Numbered from the stretch's first letter, positions 36,872-45,682 are shown. The stretch: DNA of 64,000 bases from Leucobacter insecticola (GCF_011382965.1 NZ_CP049934.1:2232001-2296000), one strand, 5' to 3'. Program-made: numbers and translations. The notes: generated from the sequence alone by a model not told the origin.

Positions 36872-38265
36872 GCACGCAGGTCATGACCGATCTCGTCGAT
36901 GAACTCACCGAGGCGCTCCCGGGGCAGGTCGAAACCGACTTCGACGCCGTGGCCGGGAGTTCTCACGACCGCTCGCACCACGGTTGGGCACCCGCGTTGG
37001 CAGTCGTGCGGTGCACAACCACGGAGGACGTGTCCACAACGCTCCGTCTGTGTCACGCGGCGGCGATGCCGGTCGTCACACGCGGCACTGGCACCGGGCT
37101 CGAGGGCGGAGCCAACGCCGTGACCGGATCGGAGGAAGCCGATCGTTCCCGCAGCATCATTCTCGATCTGAGCGGGATGCGCCGCATCATCAACATCGAT
37201 CCAGACTCGCTCGACGCCGTCGTCGAAGCAGGCGTGCGTCGCAGCGAACTTAATCCACTGCTCGCGGAGCACGGCCTGCAGTTCGTCGCGGGGCCGGGCG
37301 TAGACGCCTCGATCGGCGGAATGGCTGCGACCCGAGCGAGCGGCACCAACGCGGTCAAGTACGGCACGATGAGCGACAACGTGCTCGGACTCACCGCCGT
37401 GCTGGCTGACGGCACCGTCGTGCGGACAGGGAGCCGGGCCCGCAAGTCGTCGGCCGGCTACGATCTCACGCACCTCCTCATCGGTTCCGAAGGCACCCTC
37501 GGTGTCATCACCGAACTCATCCTGCGTGTACACAGCATTCCGGCTTCCCGATACCTTGCTGTACTGTCGTTTCCGTCAGTGGACGCGGCCGCGCGAGTCG
37601 TGCAGACCGCGCTGCAAACCGGCATTGGTCTCGCGCGCGCCGAACTCCTCGACGATGTACAGATCGGAGCGATGAACGCGTATTCAGGGCTCGATTTTCA
37701 CGTCACCCCCACACTGTTCATCGAACTCAGCGGATCAGCGTCCGAGGTCACTGAGCAGACCCGGCTTCTCCGCGCGATTGCGGAGAGCAACGGATGCCTC
37801 GACGAGCGCCATATCGACGGCGACGATCCCGAGCGATTCTGGAAGGTTCGCCACGATGCGCTTCCCGCAGCGAACGCACTGCGGCCGAACTCATACACCT
37901 GGTCAACCGATGTCTGTGTCCCCATCTCTCACCTTGCCAGGTGTATCACTGAAACCCAGGCCGATGTGGTCGCGAGTGGCCTTGTCGCCCCGATCGCGGG
38001 GCACGTCGGCGACGGCAACTTCCACCTGGCGATTGTGCTCGAACACGGCAATGAGACCGAACGTCTGGCAGCCGAGCAACTCTACGAGCGGCTGATCACG
38101 CGGGCGCTGGCCTGCGGCGGCACCTGCACCGGGGAGCACGGCATCGGACAGGGCAAGGTCGGAGACCTCCTGCGCGAGCACCCGAGCGGGGTGCCGGTGA
38201 TGCGGTCTATCAAGCAGGCGCTCGATCCGGCAGGGATCCTGAATCCAGGAAAGGTGCTTGGCTAG
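36868..38265 (+). CDS. FAD-linked oxidase (GlcD/D-lactate dehydrogenase family)
   Basis: The 465-residue protein has a PCMH-type FAD-binding domain (VVTRGTGTGLEGGANAV, VAGPGVDASIGGMAATRASG, LLIGSEGTLGVITELIL) and the C-terminal FAD-linked oxidase domain with GHVGDGNFHLAIVL and CGGTCTGEHGIGQGK. The histidine and glutamate patterns are those of glycolate oxidase subunit GlcD and bacterial D-lactate or D-2-hydroxyglutarate dehydrogenases. Coupling to the NCS1 permease is unusual for lactate or glycolate oxidases and leaves the substrate open. Confidence 0.9.
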   Translation: MSTQVMTDLVDELTEALPGQVETDFDAVAGSSHDRSHHGWAPALAVVRCTTTEDVSTTLRLCHAAAMPVVTRGTGTGLEGGANAVTGSEEADRSRSIILDLSGMRRIINIDPDSLDAVVEAGVRRSELNPLLAEHGLQFVAGPGVDASIGGMAATRASGTNAVKYGTMSDNVLGLTAVLADGTVVRTGSRARKSSAGYDLTHLLIGSEGTLGVITELILRVHSIPASRYLAVLSFPSVDAAARVVQTALQTGIGLARAELLDDVQIGAMNAYSGLDFHVTPTLFIELSGSASEVTEQTRLLRAIAESNGCLDERHIDGDDPERFWKVRHDALPAANALRPNSYTWSTDVCVPISHLARCITETQADVVASGLVAPIAGHVGDGNFHLAIVLEHGNETERLAAEQLYERLITRALACGGTCTGEHGIGQGKVGDLLREHPSGVPVMRSIKQALDPAGILNPGKVLG

Positions 38266-38298
38266 CCGAGGTAACCGCGGGGCGGCCGCATTTAGAAG

Positions 38299-38943
38299 CT
38301 AGAGCGCCAGGTGCCGCTGCCCGGTGAGCGCGAGCACAGCACCGAGTGCGATCATGAAGCCACCACCGGTGGCGCTCATTCCCGCCATGCGCTCAGGGGA
38401 CTTGCCAAACCACTCGCGCGCGACCCCCGCAATCATCGCCCACACAGAGTCGCAGAGCGCGGCGAGCACCGAAAACAGGAGCCCAAGTTCGAGCATTTGC
38501 AGCTGCACCGATCCCTCGCCGTGCGACACGAACTGCGGCAGCACCGCGATGAAAAATGCGATCGACTTCGGGTTGGAAACCCCCACCACGAAGCCCTGCA
38601 GAATCTGGCGCTGCCACGTCAACCGCACCGGGTTCTCGGTCGTCTCTGTGGCACTGTGACGATGCCGAATCGCCTGCACTCCGAGGAAGACCATGTACGC
38701 GGCGCCGGCGTACTTGACCACCGAGAATAGAATTATCGATTGTGACACGAGCGTGCCGATCCCGAGCGCGACTGCCGCGGCAATCACGGCGGATCCGAGA
38801 GAGTTTCCAATCACGCTGAGGAGGCCGCCCAGGCGCCCAAGCGCCAGCGTGCGTCCGATCGTGAACAGGACGCTCGGCCCTGGAATCACGATTAGGATCA
38901 CCGCAGCGATACCAAACGCGAGCAAGTTTTCGAGCGACACCAT
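38299..38943 (-). CDS. LysE/RhtB-family amino acid exporter
   Basis: The 214-residue membrane protein has five to six helices and the LysE motif IPGPSVLFTIGRTLALGRLGG (split as IPGPSVLFTIGR and LGRLGG) near the N-terminus. It also has YAGAAYMVFLGVQAIRHR and VSNPKSIAFFIAVLPQFV. The family exports amino acids or homoserine lactones. The ATG at 38943 begins the conserved helix. The gene is convergent with the GlcD-like gene. Confidence 0.9.
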   Translation of the reverse strand: MVSLENLLAFGIAAVILIVIPGPSVLFTIGRTLALGRLGGLLSVIGNSLGSAVIAAAVALGIGTLVSQSIILFSVVKYAGAAYMVFLGVQAIRHRHSATETTENPVRLTWQRQILQGFVVGVSNPKSIAFFIAVLPQFVSHGEGSVQLQMLELGLLFSVLAALCDSVWAMIAGVAREWFGKSPERMAGMSATGGGFMIALGAVLALTGQRHLAL

Positions 38944-39021
38944 GCAGCCACTGTATCCTCTGCGGTGGGCCCGAAGATCCAAGACTTCCCGCTGGCCTCG
39001 CCCGGATCTAGAATGGCGAGC

Positions 39022-39609
39022 ATGAGTCTCTACTTGACCGACGATTCTGCCGCAAATGATCTCTTGACGGAGAACCCGCTCGCGCTGTTGATCGGGATGC
39101 TCCTTGACCAGCAGGTCGCGATGGAACTCGCCTTCGCTGGGCCGCTGAAGATCGAGCAGCGCGTGGGGGCGCTCGATGCGCAGACCATTGCCGGGACGGA
39201 TCCGGAGGTCTTCGCAGCAGCGTTCAAGCAGACCCCTGCGGTGCACCGCTTTCCAGGATCGATGGCGACACGAGTGCAGGATCTGTGCCAGGCCCTGCTT
39301 GACGATTGGGGCGGCGACGCCGCAGCGATCTGGACCGAGGGCGATCCCGACGGGGCGACCGTCCTGAAGCGGCTCCGCGCGCTGCCCGGTTTCGGCGAGC
39401 AGAAGGCGCGGATATTTCTCGCGCTTCTCGGCAAGCAGCGCGGCTTCGCGGGCGCGGGCTGGCGTGAGGCTGCCGAGCCCTACGGCGAGGAGGGTTCGTT
39501 CAGAAGCGTGGCCGACATCACCTCCCCCGACACGCTGCTGCGGGTGCGCGAAACCAAGCGCGCGATGAAGGCTGCCGCGCGCGCTGCAAAAACAGACGCG
39601 AAGTCGTAG
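39022..39609 (+). CDS. HhH-GPD-type base-excision repair family protein
   Basis: The 195-residue protein matches a short actinobacterial HhH-GPD family: NPLALLIGMLLDQQVAMELAF at the N-terminus (split LLIGMLLDQQ / AFAGP) and LRALPGFGEQKARIFLALLGKQ as the helix-hairpin-helix. The catalytic aspartate position of EndoIII is not evident and no Fe-S cysteines are present. The ATG at 39022 fits family starts (MSLYLT); the ATG at 39013 is in frame and possible. The role in base excision is inferred. Confidence 0.82.
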   Translation: MSLYLTDDSAANDLLTENPLALLIGMLLDQQVAMELAFAGPLKIEQRVGALDAQTIAGTDPEVFAAAFKQTPAVHRFPGSMATRVQDLCQALLDDWGGDAAAIWTEGDPDGATVLKRLRALPGFGEQKARIFLALLGKQRGFAGAGWREAAEPYGEEGSFRSVADITSPDTLLRVRETKRAMKAAARAAKTDAKS

Positions 39610-39624
39610 TACCCTCGAAGAGTC

Positions 39625-39700
39625 GCCTCCGTAGCTCAGGGGATAGAGCAAGAGCCTTCTAATCTCTTGGTCGCAGGTTCGAATCCTGCCGGGGGCACCA
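39625..39700 (+). tRNA. tRNA-Arg (TCT)
   Basis: The acceptor GCCTCCG pairs with CGGGGGC, the D arm is GCTC/GAGC, the anticodon loop is CTTCTAA with anticodon TCT, the T arm is GCAGG/CCTGC around TTCGAAT, and CCA is encoded. The C31-T39 mismatch at the base of the anticodon loop is common in this tRNA. Confidence 0.95.
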
Positions 39701-39702
39701 TC

Positions 39703-39955
39703 TCACCGAACCGCCGTCCGCGCGTGGAGCATCGCCGCGGCAAGCCACTCGGGAGGGCGCGGGTCAACGCTGGTGAGGATCCCGCGCTGAAACGGGTCCG
39801 TGAGATACAGCCCGGCGAGCGCGCGATAGTTCTCTTCGCTGAGGGACACGTGCTGACCGATCGCCACCCGATGCTCGGCAATGAGCACACCGGCTTCCGC
39901 GGATCCCGGTGAGGAACCCGGCTCGTCGCGCAACCTGGCTAATTGAAAGTTCCAC
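39703..39955 (-). pseudogene. Remnant of a MerR/TipAS-type regulator gene
   Basis: On the reverse strand a GTG at 39955 starts VELSISQVARRAGFLT, the first helix-turn-helix of a MerR protein. The frame then loses similarity, and a second frame continues IAEHRVAIGQHVSLSEENYR, LAGLYLTDPF and PEWLAAAMLHAR to a stop at 39703, which resembles the end of a TipAS domain. About 150 residues between them are missing. A MerR-like promoter dyad (TTGAC/GTCAA, 39971-39991) still lies upstream. This is a deleted regulator gene next to tRNA-Arg. Confidence 0.5.
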
Positions 39956-40040
39956 GCCCCCAGGCTCCCTTTGACCCTCACACAGTGTCAAGTTCTACGC
40001 TGAGATACGACCCCGCTTCCCTCAACACCGAGGACCAACA

Positions 40041-40385
40041 ATGACTGCTGCTCAAAATCCGACGCCCGTTCTGCGCGATGCCGGCGAACTCCTCGGCTTC
40101 TTGCAACCCTTCGACGACGCCTGGACGCCCTGCACGGTCTTTGGCATCCCGATCGCGAGCCCGCGCTCCAGGGCCGCCGCGGAGGCCGTGCTGCGGGCTC
40201 ACGGCCTGAGCTATCTAGCAGATCGTTGGGAAGTGTTCCAAGACGGAGCCTGGATCACGGTCACGCTCGTCGAAGCCAAGCCCGGCGAAGTCACCGTGCA
40301 GTACGCCGACTACGGACACCCTGAGCTTTTCAACACCAGGCTCACACTCACGGCCCCCACGCCAGAGCAGCTACGCAGGCAGTAG
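40041..40385 (+). CDS. Hypothetical protein
   Basis: The 114-residue acidic protein is not recognised. It has no signal peptide or transmembrane segment. It looks like a small alpha-beta domain: a helix-rich half (SRAAAEAVLRAHGLSYLADR) followed by alternating strands (WEVFQDGAWITVTLVEAK, GEVTVQYADYGH). It lies downstream of the divergent MerR remnant. Codon use is normal for the window, so it is probably expressed. Confidence 0.55.
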   Translation: MTAAQNPTPVLRDAGELLGFLQPFDDAWTPCTVFGIPIASPRSRAAAEAVLRAHGLSYLADRWEVFQDGAWITVTLVEAKPGEVTVQYADYGHPELFNTRLTLTAPTPEQLRRQ

Positions 40386-40501
40386 AAGCCCGCGCCTCGG
40401 CGACCGCATGATAGTTGCATGATGGCCGCACACAGCGCCGCACGGATCTGACAACGCTGACCGCGTTCGCCAGTGGGCAAGGCGCGTAGCCTACGCCAAA
40501 C

Positions 40502-41180
40502 TCAGCCACCCACGTGCCGAGCCGTCACCGGAGGCTCTCCTACTTCGTGAATCTCGTGGCCGGAGCAGGGAGTCGCGGTCACATTCGCGCGTTGAATCCG
40601 CTCCACCAGAAACCAACGAACCTCATCGCGCAAGCGACACCAGCCGATGAGATACCAGCGGTCGTTCCGGGCACCGAACATGATCGGTTCGACCTCGCGA
40701 ACCGTCTCGGCACCGCTGCCCGACAGATAGTGGATGCGCGCCACGCGCTGATCCAGCATCGCCTCTTCAATGGCCGATCTCACAACGCGGCTCAACGAAG
40801 GAGCCTTGTTGACCCAAATGCGCCGCGCAAGTTCGTTGGCCTGCGCCCGGGTGCCGGGGTCGAGCACGTCCAGTATCTTGTTCACGCCGGATCTGGCGAG
40901 ATCCGCGTACGTGGCTTCCGAGGCTATCGACACGGCCGCGAGAAGGGCCACTGCCTGCGCCGGAGTCAGACTCACCGGGGGAAGGGTCGCTCGATTCGCC
41001 AAACCATACCCGCCACCGGGGCCCGGGCGCGCCCAAATCGGCACGCCGCTGTTTTCGAGGGCCGTGAGATCCCGCTTGATGGTGCGCACTGACACCTCGA
41101 ACTCTTCTGCGAGCCGATCGGCCGTGCAGCCGCGGGATCCGTGGCGCCAACGCTCCGGCCAGTATTGTGCTGGATCAGTG
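40502..41180 (-). pseudogene. YafY/WYL-domain transcriptional regulator, 5' end lost
   Basis: The reading frame encodes an HTH_11 domain (CTADRLAEEFEVSVRTIKRD) and a WYL domain (ARIHYLSGSGAETVREVEP, then GWCRLRDEVRWFLVERIQ). The HTH begins with only about 15 plausible residues before it, and no good start codon or ribosome-binding site exists upstream; an internal GTG/ATG at 41095 would cut the HTH in half. The 5' end runs head to head into the truncated hydrolase gene. It is probably inactive or a fusion artefact. The 3' part is intact. Confidence 0.65.
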
Positions 41181-41613
41181 CCCCGAACGAGTACAGCGCG
41201 TCGTCTGGGTCGATAGCGGGCCGGTGGCGTCCGGTACAGTGTTCGCCCCGGACCTTCCGGAGGAGGTCACCGAACTGCCCCTGCCTCCCTTCGAGATCCT
41301 GCAGAAACAGGCGAGCATTGAAGGCCTCAGCGACGAGATACTCGAACGTTTCCGCACCCGCGCCGTCCCTGAGCCGGCCCCCGTACTTCGCCAAGCGGTT
41401 GACCTCAGCAACGAGGCACGCCTGCGCGTGCCGACCACGATCGTGTGCTGCTCCATGCCGAGCACACAGATGATGGAGCTCGCTCAAGCGGGCCATCCGA
41501 TATTTGCTGAGGTCGCGAACCTGGTACACCTCGATCTTGTCGATCTCCCAACCGGACACTGGCCGATGTGGAGCCAGCCGAAGGAGCTCGCCCAGCTCGT
41601 CTCCGCGGTTTAG
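41167..41613 (+). pseudogene. Alpha/beta-hydrolase, C-terminal part only
   Basis: The frame begins in mid-fold at CPERVQRVVWVDSGP, the strand that normally follows the nucleophile elbow GHSxGG, which is absent. The rest (PTTIVCCSMPSTQMM, then the terminal histidine in LPTGHWPMWSQPKEL) is the normal C-terminal half with the catalytic histidine. The N-terminal 90 or so residues, including the serine, are missing. The break coincides with the 5' end of the opposite WYL regulator. Its stop overlaps the stop of the MFS gene. Confidence 0.7.
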
Positions 41614-43114
41614 TGCACGAACGCCGGCGCATCCGGCGCGGGGCGCCCGTGAGGAGCGAGCGTCACGAACACGAGCAGTGTGACCACCGAGATCGCGGCG
41701 GCGACACCGAACGCCCACGTGTACCCTGCAATCTCGGATCCCCTGGTTGATGCCGCGACTGCACCGAGGATAGCCACTCCGAGAGCTCCCCGAGTTCGTG
41801 AGCAGTATTAATCGTCCCCGAAACCGTACCGGTTTCGTGGTGGCTAACATGGGAAAACGCCGTCGTCGTTGCCGAGACAAAACCCACACCAACGCCCGCT
41901 GCAGTTATTGTCGCAAACACCATCAGAACCACCGGGTTCGCGATCGCCGCAGCTGATCCCGCCGTTCCGAGAGCAGCAATCCCAAATGCAATGACACCCA
42001 CGAAGCGGGATCCGATCCGGATCACCAGTTTGCCCGCCGCCCACGCTCCCACAAAGGTGGCGACCGCGATCGGCAGGAACGCGAGGCCCGTGGTCAACGG
42101 ACTCAGCCCGTGCACGGACTGCAGCAGGAAGGACAGCAGGTAGTAACCGCCAACCATGAGTGCGGTCGCGGAAAGCATCGCGACAACCCCGCCCAAGATC
42201 GGACGACGCATCAACAGTTCTGGTTCTACGAGAGGTGCCGCGCTTCGCCGCTCCACCCACACGAACACACCGATCAGGAGCACTGCGCCCACAACCAAAA
42301 TCAGCGACAACACACCGTTGCCTCGCAGGGCAATACCCGACACCAGCGCACCGATCCCGCCGGTCAAGAGCACCGCGCCGAGAGCGTCAAGCGGCTGTCT
42401 CTTCAGGGGTTGAGCCCAATGATCCCGAACCATCAGGAGCACCAACACGCCAACAACCACGCCAACCGGCAGGTTGATCAGAAAGACCCAGCGCCATCCC
42501 GGACCAGCTGCGAGCAAACCTCCCAGCAACACACCGACTGCGGCACCCGCTGACGCGAGCCCTCCCCAGATCGCGAGCGCGCGCACCCGAGCATGCCCGG
42601 TAAACAGCGAGGTCACGAGGGCGAGCGCTGCGGGCGACAGCAAGGCCGCACCGACCCCCTGGGCTGCTCTCGCCGCAAGTAGAGCTGGCGTGTTCAACGC
42701 CACTCCGGCAACGAGCGACGCAGCAGTAAACACGATGATCCCGTAAAGGAACAATCGTTTCTTGCCGAACATATCGCTGAGTTTGCCACCGAGCATGAGC
42801 AAGCCGCCGAAGGGTATGACGTAGGCGGTAATGACCCAGCCCGCATTTGCAGCGGTTCCCCCAAGCTCGCGTGTCAGTTCCGGCAGCACCAGATTCACGA
42901 CGGTGACGTCAAGAATCAGCATGAACTGCGCAAGACACAGCAGTGCAAGCACGAACCAGTCCTTCGTTGAAGCTGCGACGTGCTGCTCAGGATGCTCATG
43001 CGGGTCATGCTGGTACTGCCTCTCGTCCGTGTGCTGCGCAGGATCAGGATCATGCGGGCGATGTTCTGGATCATGCTGCTCATGCGCGTGGCCATGCGGT
43101 ATCGAATCGTGCAT
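41610..43114 (-). CDS. MFS drug exporter (DHA2/EmrB type) with His-rich N-terminus, frame broken once
   Basis: The protein has about 14 transmembrane helices and the DHA2 phrases LDVTVVNLVLPELTRELG and LGGKLSDMFGKKRLFLYG. It begins with a cytoplasmic extension of about 55 residues that is strongly His/Asp/Glu-rich (HGHAHEQHDPEHRPHDPDP), which could bind metal. After NTAHELG the written frame leaves the family; one more C in the CCCC run at 41788-41791 (+ strand) gives ALGVAILGAVAAST and an end at 41610. The ATG at 43114 has AGGGGG upstream. Two TetR operators and a divergent tetR gene control it. Confidence 0.85.
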
Positions 43115-43143
43115 TGCGTTCCCCCTCATGCAATTAACGAAAA

Positions 43144-43161
43144 TCCAAACGGTCATTTGGA
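43144..43161. promoter_or_regulatory. TetR operator 1 in the MFS/tetR intergenic region
   Basis: TCCAAACGGTCATTTGGA is an 18-bp imperfect palindrome (outer TCCAAA/TTTGGA exact). It lies 30 bases upstream of the MFS start and shares half-sites with operator 2. Confidence 0.62.
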
Positions 43162-43196
43162 ATATTTCCCACCGTACAACTCGGGACCTCAATTAG

Positions 43197-43210
43197 CAAA
43201 CGATCGTTTG
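43197..43210. promoter_or_regulatory. TetR operator 2 in the MFS/tetR intergenic region
   Basis: CAAACGATCGTTTG is a perfect 14-bp palindrome immediately upstream of a -10-like TAAGCT (43219-43224), which ends six bases before the tetR ATG. The location fits autorepression and a leaderless tetR message. Confidence 0.65.
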
Positions 43211-43230
43211 GATTCAAGTAAGCTGTTCAC

Positions 43231-43923
43231 ATGGCATGGGATACAGCGGCAACCAGACACCAGCTCCTTGAAGCCGGCGCGCGCCAGTTTGCGCAGCGCG
43301 GCTTCGCGGGAACCAGTATGGAGATGATCGGCAAAGACTCCGGGGTGAACAAGGAGCGGGTATATCAATACTTCGGCAACAAACAGGGCCTATTCGCAGC
43401 CGTGCTCGCCGACCGCCTCACGGACCTCCTGGAGGCGGCGACCATCTCAGGACACGGGCCCACCTCCCTCGGCGAATTTGTAGGCGGAATGTTTGATCAC
43501 TTTGAGCGCAACCCCGACTATGCCCGACTCCTCGCATGGGAAAGCCTCGAGCTCACCGAACCGGTTGGGCGATCACTGCGCCACGAATCATGTGTGCCTC
43601 AGATCAATCGCACCATGCAGGCCCTGCCCGGCACCACCCCCGACGAAGCACAGCATCTCCTCCTCTCACTTGTTACATTGACGGTGGGATGGTGGTCACT
43701 CGGTGGCCTCACACAGGTTATGACCACGGGAATCTCCACCTCCGCACGGCGAGCCGCGCTCGTCGCTCAGGCGGAGGCCCTGGCGTCGACCCACACTCCT
43801 GCAGTCCAGACCATGACCGCAGAGGCTGCGAACGCAGCGCCGAGAACGCTTACAGCCCCCCTTACGGAAACGGCAAACAACGCAGACGAGGCAATCGATC
43901 CAGTCGCAACCCCTAACGAGTAG
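43231..43923 (+). CDS. TetR-family transcriptional regulator
   Basis: The 230-residue protein has the TetR HTH (ARQFAQRGFAGTSMEMIGKD and NKERVYQYFGNKQGLFAAVL) and a ligand-binding domain up to about residue 185. The last 45 residues (TMTAEAANAAPRTL onward) are compositionally odd and are antisense to fragments of a GAP-family gene, so the natural stop may have been lost. It is divergent from the MFS exporter and flanked by two matching operators, and is therefore the likely repressor of both. Confidence 0.88.
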   Translation: MAWDTAATRHQLLEAGARQFAQRGFAGTSMEMIGKDSGVNKERVYQYFGNKQGLFAAVLADRLTDLLEAATISGHGPTSLGEFVGGMFDHFERNPDYARLLAWESLELTEPVGRSLRHESCVPQINRTMQALPGTTPDEAQHLLLSLVTLTVGWWSLGGLTQVMTTGISTSARRAALVAQAEALASTHTPAVQTMTAEAANAAPRTLTAPLTETANNADEAIDPVATPNE

Positions 43924-44160
43924 AACACCGTATATCCACCGATCCCCCGCCTCATGCTGCGCGTACGCGGCGACACGGCCGAGCGTCAAGATGAGCGCGG
44001 GAGCGATCATCACGATGCAATATGCCAGCAGTATGAGGCCGGTCGCCACCCAACCGGGGCTCTGCGCGGTGATGATCCCAACGGCGGCAAGATAGGGCAG
44101 CATCGTTGCGACCTCAATTGCGACCGCTGCGACGGCGAGGACGGCGAGGGGCGCGGGGCC
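43767..44160 (-). pseudogene. GAP/Sap-family membrane protein fragments
   Basis: Reverse-strand frames encode LAVLAVAAVAIEVATMLPYL, then AAVGIITAQSPGWVATGLIL and LAYCIVMIAPALILTLGRVA, and after a frame change near 43935 LGVATGSIASSALFAVSVRG to a stop at 43767. These are the C-terminal helices of GAP (Sap, sulfolipid-addressing) membrane proteins. The N-terminal half is absent. It is antisense to the tetR tail. I regard it as a decayed copy, though one indel could be sequence error. Confidence 0.45.
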
Positions 44161-44306
44161 TGTGGTGTCGCCTCGGGGTCAGAAGGCACGGTTCCTCGTA
44201 GCCCGACAATCGTGTCCGTAACCACGCCGCATCCCGTCAGTGACAGCGCGGCGACGCCAACCAGCAACGCCCCAAAGACTCGCCGCAGCGGCCTGCCAGA
44301 TTCCAT
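44010..44306 (-). CDS. Short lipoprotein-like ORF
   Basis: From an ATG at 44306 the frame gives a basic N-terminus, a hydrophobic core and lipobox LTGC followed by GVVTDTIVGLRGTVPSDPEA and a Pro/Ser-rich stretch. After about residue 60 the frame overlaps the GAP fragment and loses character, so only the N-terminal half looks genuine. It may be a lipoprotein truncated by the same rearrangement. Confidence 0.35.
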   Translation of the reverse strand: MESGRPLRRVFGALLVGVAALSLTGCGVVTDTIVGLRGTVPSDPEATPQAPRPSPSSPSQRSQLRSQRCCPILPPLGSSPRRAPVGWRPASYCWHIAS

Positions 44307-44465
44307 GTCTCCCCCAGCCGTTTTCGAGCACGATCCAGCTCGGTGCACCCGAATTAGCACACTCGTGCTAATTAAAACAACGCACCGTGATGCCCCGGTG
44401 CGCAATCGACCGCGGCGGTACTGGACCGCCAATCGCCAAACCTTTGCCGGTAGTAGACTGACTCG

Positions 44466-45668
44466 GTGCCCACCTCCGCAAAGCCCAAGCTTCCGTTTGA
44501 GGTCTGGGCGCTCGTCGCGGGCGGCTTCGCGGTCGCACTCGGCTACGGCATCGTCGCACCCGCGATCCCGCAGTTCGCCCTCGAGTTTGGGGTGAGCAAC
44601 TTCGCAGCCTCCGCGATCGTCAGCGCCTTCGCACTCATGCGACTCCTCTCTGCACCCCTGGCAGGCTGGGTGGTCGGGCGTTTCGGCGAGCGACGCAGCT
44701 ACACGACCGGGATCCTGATCGTCGCAGCCTCGACTGGTGCCGCAGCCTTTGCCGGGGACTACGCGCAGTTTGTCGTGCTGCGTGGGCTCGGCGGGATTGG
44801 TTCCACCATGTTTACGGTGGCAGCGACGGCGCTCATCATCAAGGTGAGCCCTCCGGCTGCTCGTGGCCGGGTTGCAAGTCTCAATTCGGCCGGATTCTTG
44901 CTGGGAGGGCTGCTCGGCCCGGTCTTCGGGGGCGTCGTCGCCAGCTTTGGCCTCCGCGCGCCGTTCATCTTCTACTTCTTCACGCTCGTCATTGCGGCCT
45001 CGATTGTCACCATCGCCCTGCGAAACTCCAGCTTTGCGGGCTCTACCTCAGCGGGCCCAACCCACACCGAATCCGTCACATTCAAGACCGCACTCGGTGT
45101 CTCCCAATACCGGGCCCTCCTGGTGTCAGTGTTCAGCTTCGGTTGGGCCTCGTTCGGCGTGCGGGTCTCGGTGATTCCCATCTTCGTCGCGGTAGCGCTC
45201 AACGGGAACGCAGCGGTCGCCGCCTGGGTCCTCGCGGCCTACGCGGCAGGAAATGCGATCCTCATCTTCCCGTCCGGCCGCTGGAGCGACACCGTCGGTC
45301 GCAAGCCGATGATCATTATCGGAATGCTGGTGCTCGCCGCGAGTTACTTCGTTTTTCCAGCCTCAACGACGCTGTGGTTCGCAATCCTCGTCATGTTCTT
45401 CGCTGGCGCAGGATCAGCGCTCGTAAACCCCGGCCAGCAAGCCACCCTCGCCGATGTCGTTGGTCTCCGAAACGGCGGTGGCGTCGTAGCGGGCTACTCG
45501 ATGACTTCGGATCTTGGTGGGGTGCTTGGACCACTCGTTGCGGGAGCCATCGTGGACTTCGCCGGATTCGGCTGGGCGTTTGGCGTCACTGCCGCACTGC
45601 TCGCAATTGCCGCGACCGTGTGGATCTTTGTTCCCGATTCACGCCGACTCCAAACGCAGCACCAGTAG
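44466..45668 (+). CDS. MFS transporter (DHA1-like)
   Basis: The 400-residue protein has 12 predicted helices in two halves (helix 1 WALVAGGFAVALGYGIVAP; the motif A region AGWVVGRFGERRSYTTG; second half PSGRWSDTVGRKPMII). It is a proton-driven efflux-type permease without a substrate clue. The start is GTG at 44466. A -10-like TAGACT (44454-44459) lies six bases upstream, suggesting a leaderless transcript. It is convergent with def. Confidence 0.88.
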   Translation: MPTSAKPKLPFEVWALVAGGFAVALGYGIVAPAIPQFALEFGVSNFAASAIVSAFALMRLLSAPLAGWVVGRFGERRSYTTGILIVAASTGAAAFAGDYAQFVVLRGLGGIGSTMFTVAATALIIKVSPPAARGRVASLNSAGFLLGGLLGPVFGGVVASFGLRAPFIFYFFTLVIAASIVTIALRNSSFAGSTSAGPTHTESVTFKTALGVSQYRALLVSVFSFGWASFGVRVSVIPIFVAVALNGNAAVAAWVLAAYAAGNAILIFPSGRWSDTVGRKPMIIIGMLVLAASYFVFPASTTLWFAILVMFFAGAGSALVNPGQQATLADVVGLRNGGGVVAGYSMTSDLGGVLGPLVAGAIVDFAGFGWAFGVTAALLAIAATVWIFVPDSRRLQTQHQ

Positions 45669-45682
45669 GGCCAGGATCCCGC

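Noticed and set aside
39625..39960. tRNA-Arg as an attachment site for an integrated element.
   Set aside because: No integrase gene and no direct repeat of the tRNA 3' end was found in the window.
41172..43192. Long reverse- and forward-strand frames through 41-43 kb other than the named genes.
   Set aside because: They show arginine/serine-rich compositions typical of shadow frames in high-GC DNA and match no family.
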